From contig CM082580.2 of assembly GCA_040954595.2 (NCBI GenBank), forward strand, positions 3,038,001 to 3,102,000: 64,000 bases of DNA, in the 5' to 3' direction. The position numbers and the translations under genes were made by a program. The stretch comes from Balanoglossus misakiensis (lineage: Eukaryota > Hemichordata). Under the pieces are notes generated by a model. The model made no database searches and was not told where the DNA came from. It saw nothing but the letters and a program-made list of their open reading frames with translations. This document shows positions 62,843-64,000 of the stretch, piece after piece (the stretch's first letter is position 1; each line of letters begins with the position of its first letter).

Positions 62843-62848
62843 AATAAA
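62843..62848 (+). terminator. OXNAD1: Polyadenylation signal AATAAA of OXNAD1
   Basis: AATAAA 44 bp after the OXNAD1 stop codon, implying a very short 3' UTR if used. Another AATAAA lies near 63003. Confidence 0.55.
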
Positions 62849-63408
62849 ATACAGTGCTGGCTCACTTCATACATAAAACTTCAGTTATCCTGCAGAAAAC
62901 TACAAAGACATATGCAGGGGGCTATAGACACTGCTAGCACTATACACCCTGATGTAAGTTTTACCCACAGTTCTGACTGGAAAGACTTTTGTTATTCTTG
63001 AAAATAAACATCAATATGGCCATATAATCATGGAACTGTTTTATCTTACCAAAAATATTTTCGTTGCAGGTTAGAGGGACTTTTTTACTGTTGAAATCTT
63101 ATATCGGCCCTCATAAGGCTTAAATTAGTCAACATGATTATCTTCGCAGACAATTTTAGTAAAATGAACCAGTATTTCCTATACCTTATACATGAACTAT
63201 TTAATAGTCATTGTAATGAAATCTATGCATATGTTACAGTAAATACCCAAGAACAATTAAGGTCAAGCTAGGCAATAGACAATACAGTCAAATGTTATGG
63301 AGTCGTCATTATTTACAGCATGGGTTGGGGGGGGGGGGGAAGATTTACACTAGAAACTCAAAAATTCTGAGTAACACCCCCCCCCCCCCCTTGCCAGGCA
63401 TGCAGAAT

Positions 63409-63503
63409 TTAACCCTTTCACCCCCAGTTCCCTCTTTAGAGACATCCAATCCTACCATAGAAAACAATGGGTTTGGGCTGAACCATGGTGATGAAAGGGT
63501 TAA
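63409..63503. mobile_element. Short TTAA-flanked MITE
   Basis: 95 bp bounded by TTAA, with inverted ends TTAACCCTTTCACC and GGTGATGAAAGGGTTAA. It fits a miniature piggyBac-like element, next to long G and C tracts at 63325-63390. Confidence 0.7.
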
Positions 63504-63638
63504 GTATTCTCTAAGAGTGGTATGTAAATTTCTGGGGATATTTTGATTTTGTATACATTAGTTAATACATTCTGATTTTCTTGGCTCTGTCAGTGTGTTT
63601 TTGCTGAGTAATAACCAAGAAAACACTGTACTTTCAAA

Positions 63639-63771
63639 CCTGTCTATAGAGGCCAGTCAAGGGACTTTCCTAAACTGGCCTTTATAGACAGGTGGGTTTC
63701 ATGATTGCACAGGGACTGTAACAATTGGCCACTATAAATATAGGTGGCCACTAACACAGGTTTGACTGTAC
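63639..63771. mobile_element. Repeat with GGCCAGTCAAGGGACT core, copy 2
   Basis: Same family as 53968-54155: inverted ends TCAAACCTGT and ACAGGTTTGACTGTA and the core CAGTCAAGGGACT. A shorter relative with CCTATAGACAGGTTT lies near 49300-49345. Confidence 0.7.
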
Positions 63772-64000
63772 TACAGTATTAGGGATGAGTGCTCAGAGTA
63801 TTACATCGGTTTGCTTGCTTGATAGTATGGACACTTTGAATAAAAATATTCAAAGCAAAAATTGCTAGTATTGTTATTTTAATTTCTAAAGAATATTGAT
63901 ATATTACCTTAAGTAGAAAGTTGCAGCATGGACATACAAGAGTACATCCATAGTTGCAAATAGTGGTACAGCTTACTTCAGCAATCTATATAATAATAAT

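Larger units (their letters stand above)
62849..64000. other. Spacer downstream of OXNAD1
   Basis: No coding exon seen to the window edge. It holds G and C homopolymer tracts (63327-63339, 63377-63390), the short TTAA MITE and repeat copy 63639-63771. Confidence 0.5.

Overview
This is a window of invertebrate animal nuclear DNA. It is AT-rich, its genes are split by many GT-AG introns, and short non-autonomous transposons fill the introns and spacers. The proteins are clearly metazoan. I cannot fix the phylum; a marine deuterostome or lophotrochozoan is my guess, with low certainty. No operon, CRISPR array, rRNA, tRNA or virus is supported.

Eight protein-coding genes were reconstructed exon by exon with consistent splice phases. 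In order they are SF3B1 (minus, first nine coding exons only, running off the left edge), COQ10 (plus), HSPD1/HSP60 (minus), HSPE1/HSP10 (plus), citrate synthase CS (minus), a secernin (plus), CIR1 (minus) and OXNAD1 (plus). They form four head-to-head pairs: SF3B1/COQ10, HSPD1/HSPE1, CS/secernin and CIR1/OXNAD1. The first four genes keep the order and orientation known from human chromosome 2q33.1. The adjacent secernin and CIR1 recall SCRN3-CIR1 at human 2q31.1, with a different relative orientation.

Six of the eight products are known or inferred to act in mitochondria: the Hsp60/Hsp10 chaperonin, citrate synthase, the coenzyme Q chaperone COQ10, and OXNAD1 (inferred from a basic N terminus), with secernin the least certain. 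The other two, SF3B1 and CIR1, act in splicing and transcriptional control in the nucleus.

The most notable items are: (1) a tandem pair of alternative 142-nt exons in OXNAD1 separated by only 25 nt, which should force mutually exclusive splicing of the flavin-domain segment; (2) a perfect 191-bp inverted repeat with a 46-bp spacer between HSPD1 and HSPE1; (3) two tandem copies of a 1.35-1.43 kb Helitron/HINE-like element in the last OXNAD1 intron, carrying six perfect DR1 nuclear-receptor half-site pairs; (4) several MITE families, including TA-flanked ones with TCGCG-rich ends and TTAA-flanked piggyBac-like ones; (5) a GC-rich foreign-looking 1.2-kb island inside CIR1; and (6) a GC-rich block inside the last secernin exon.
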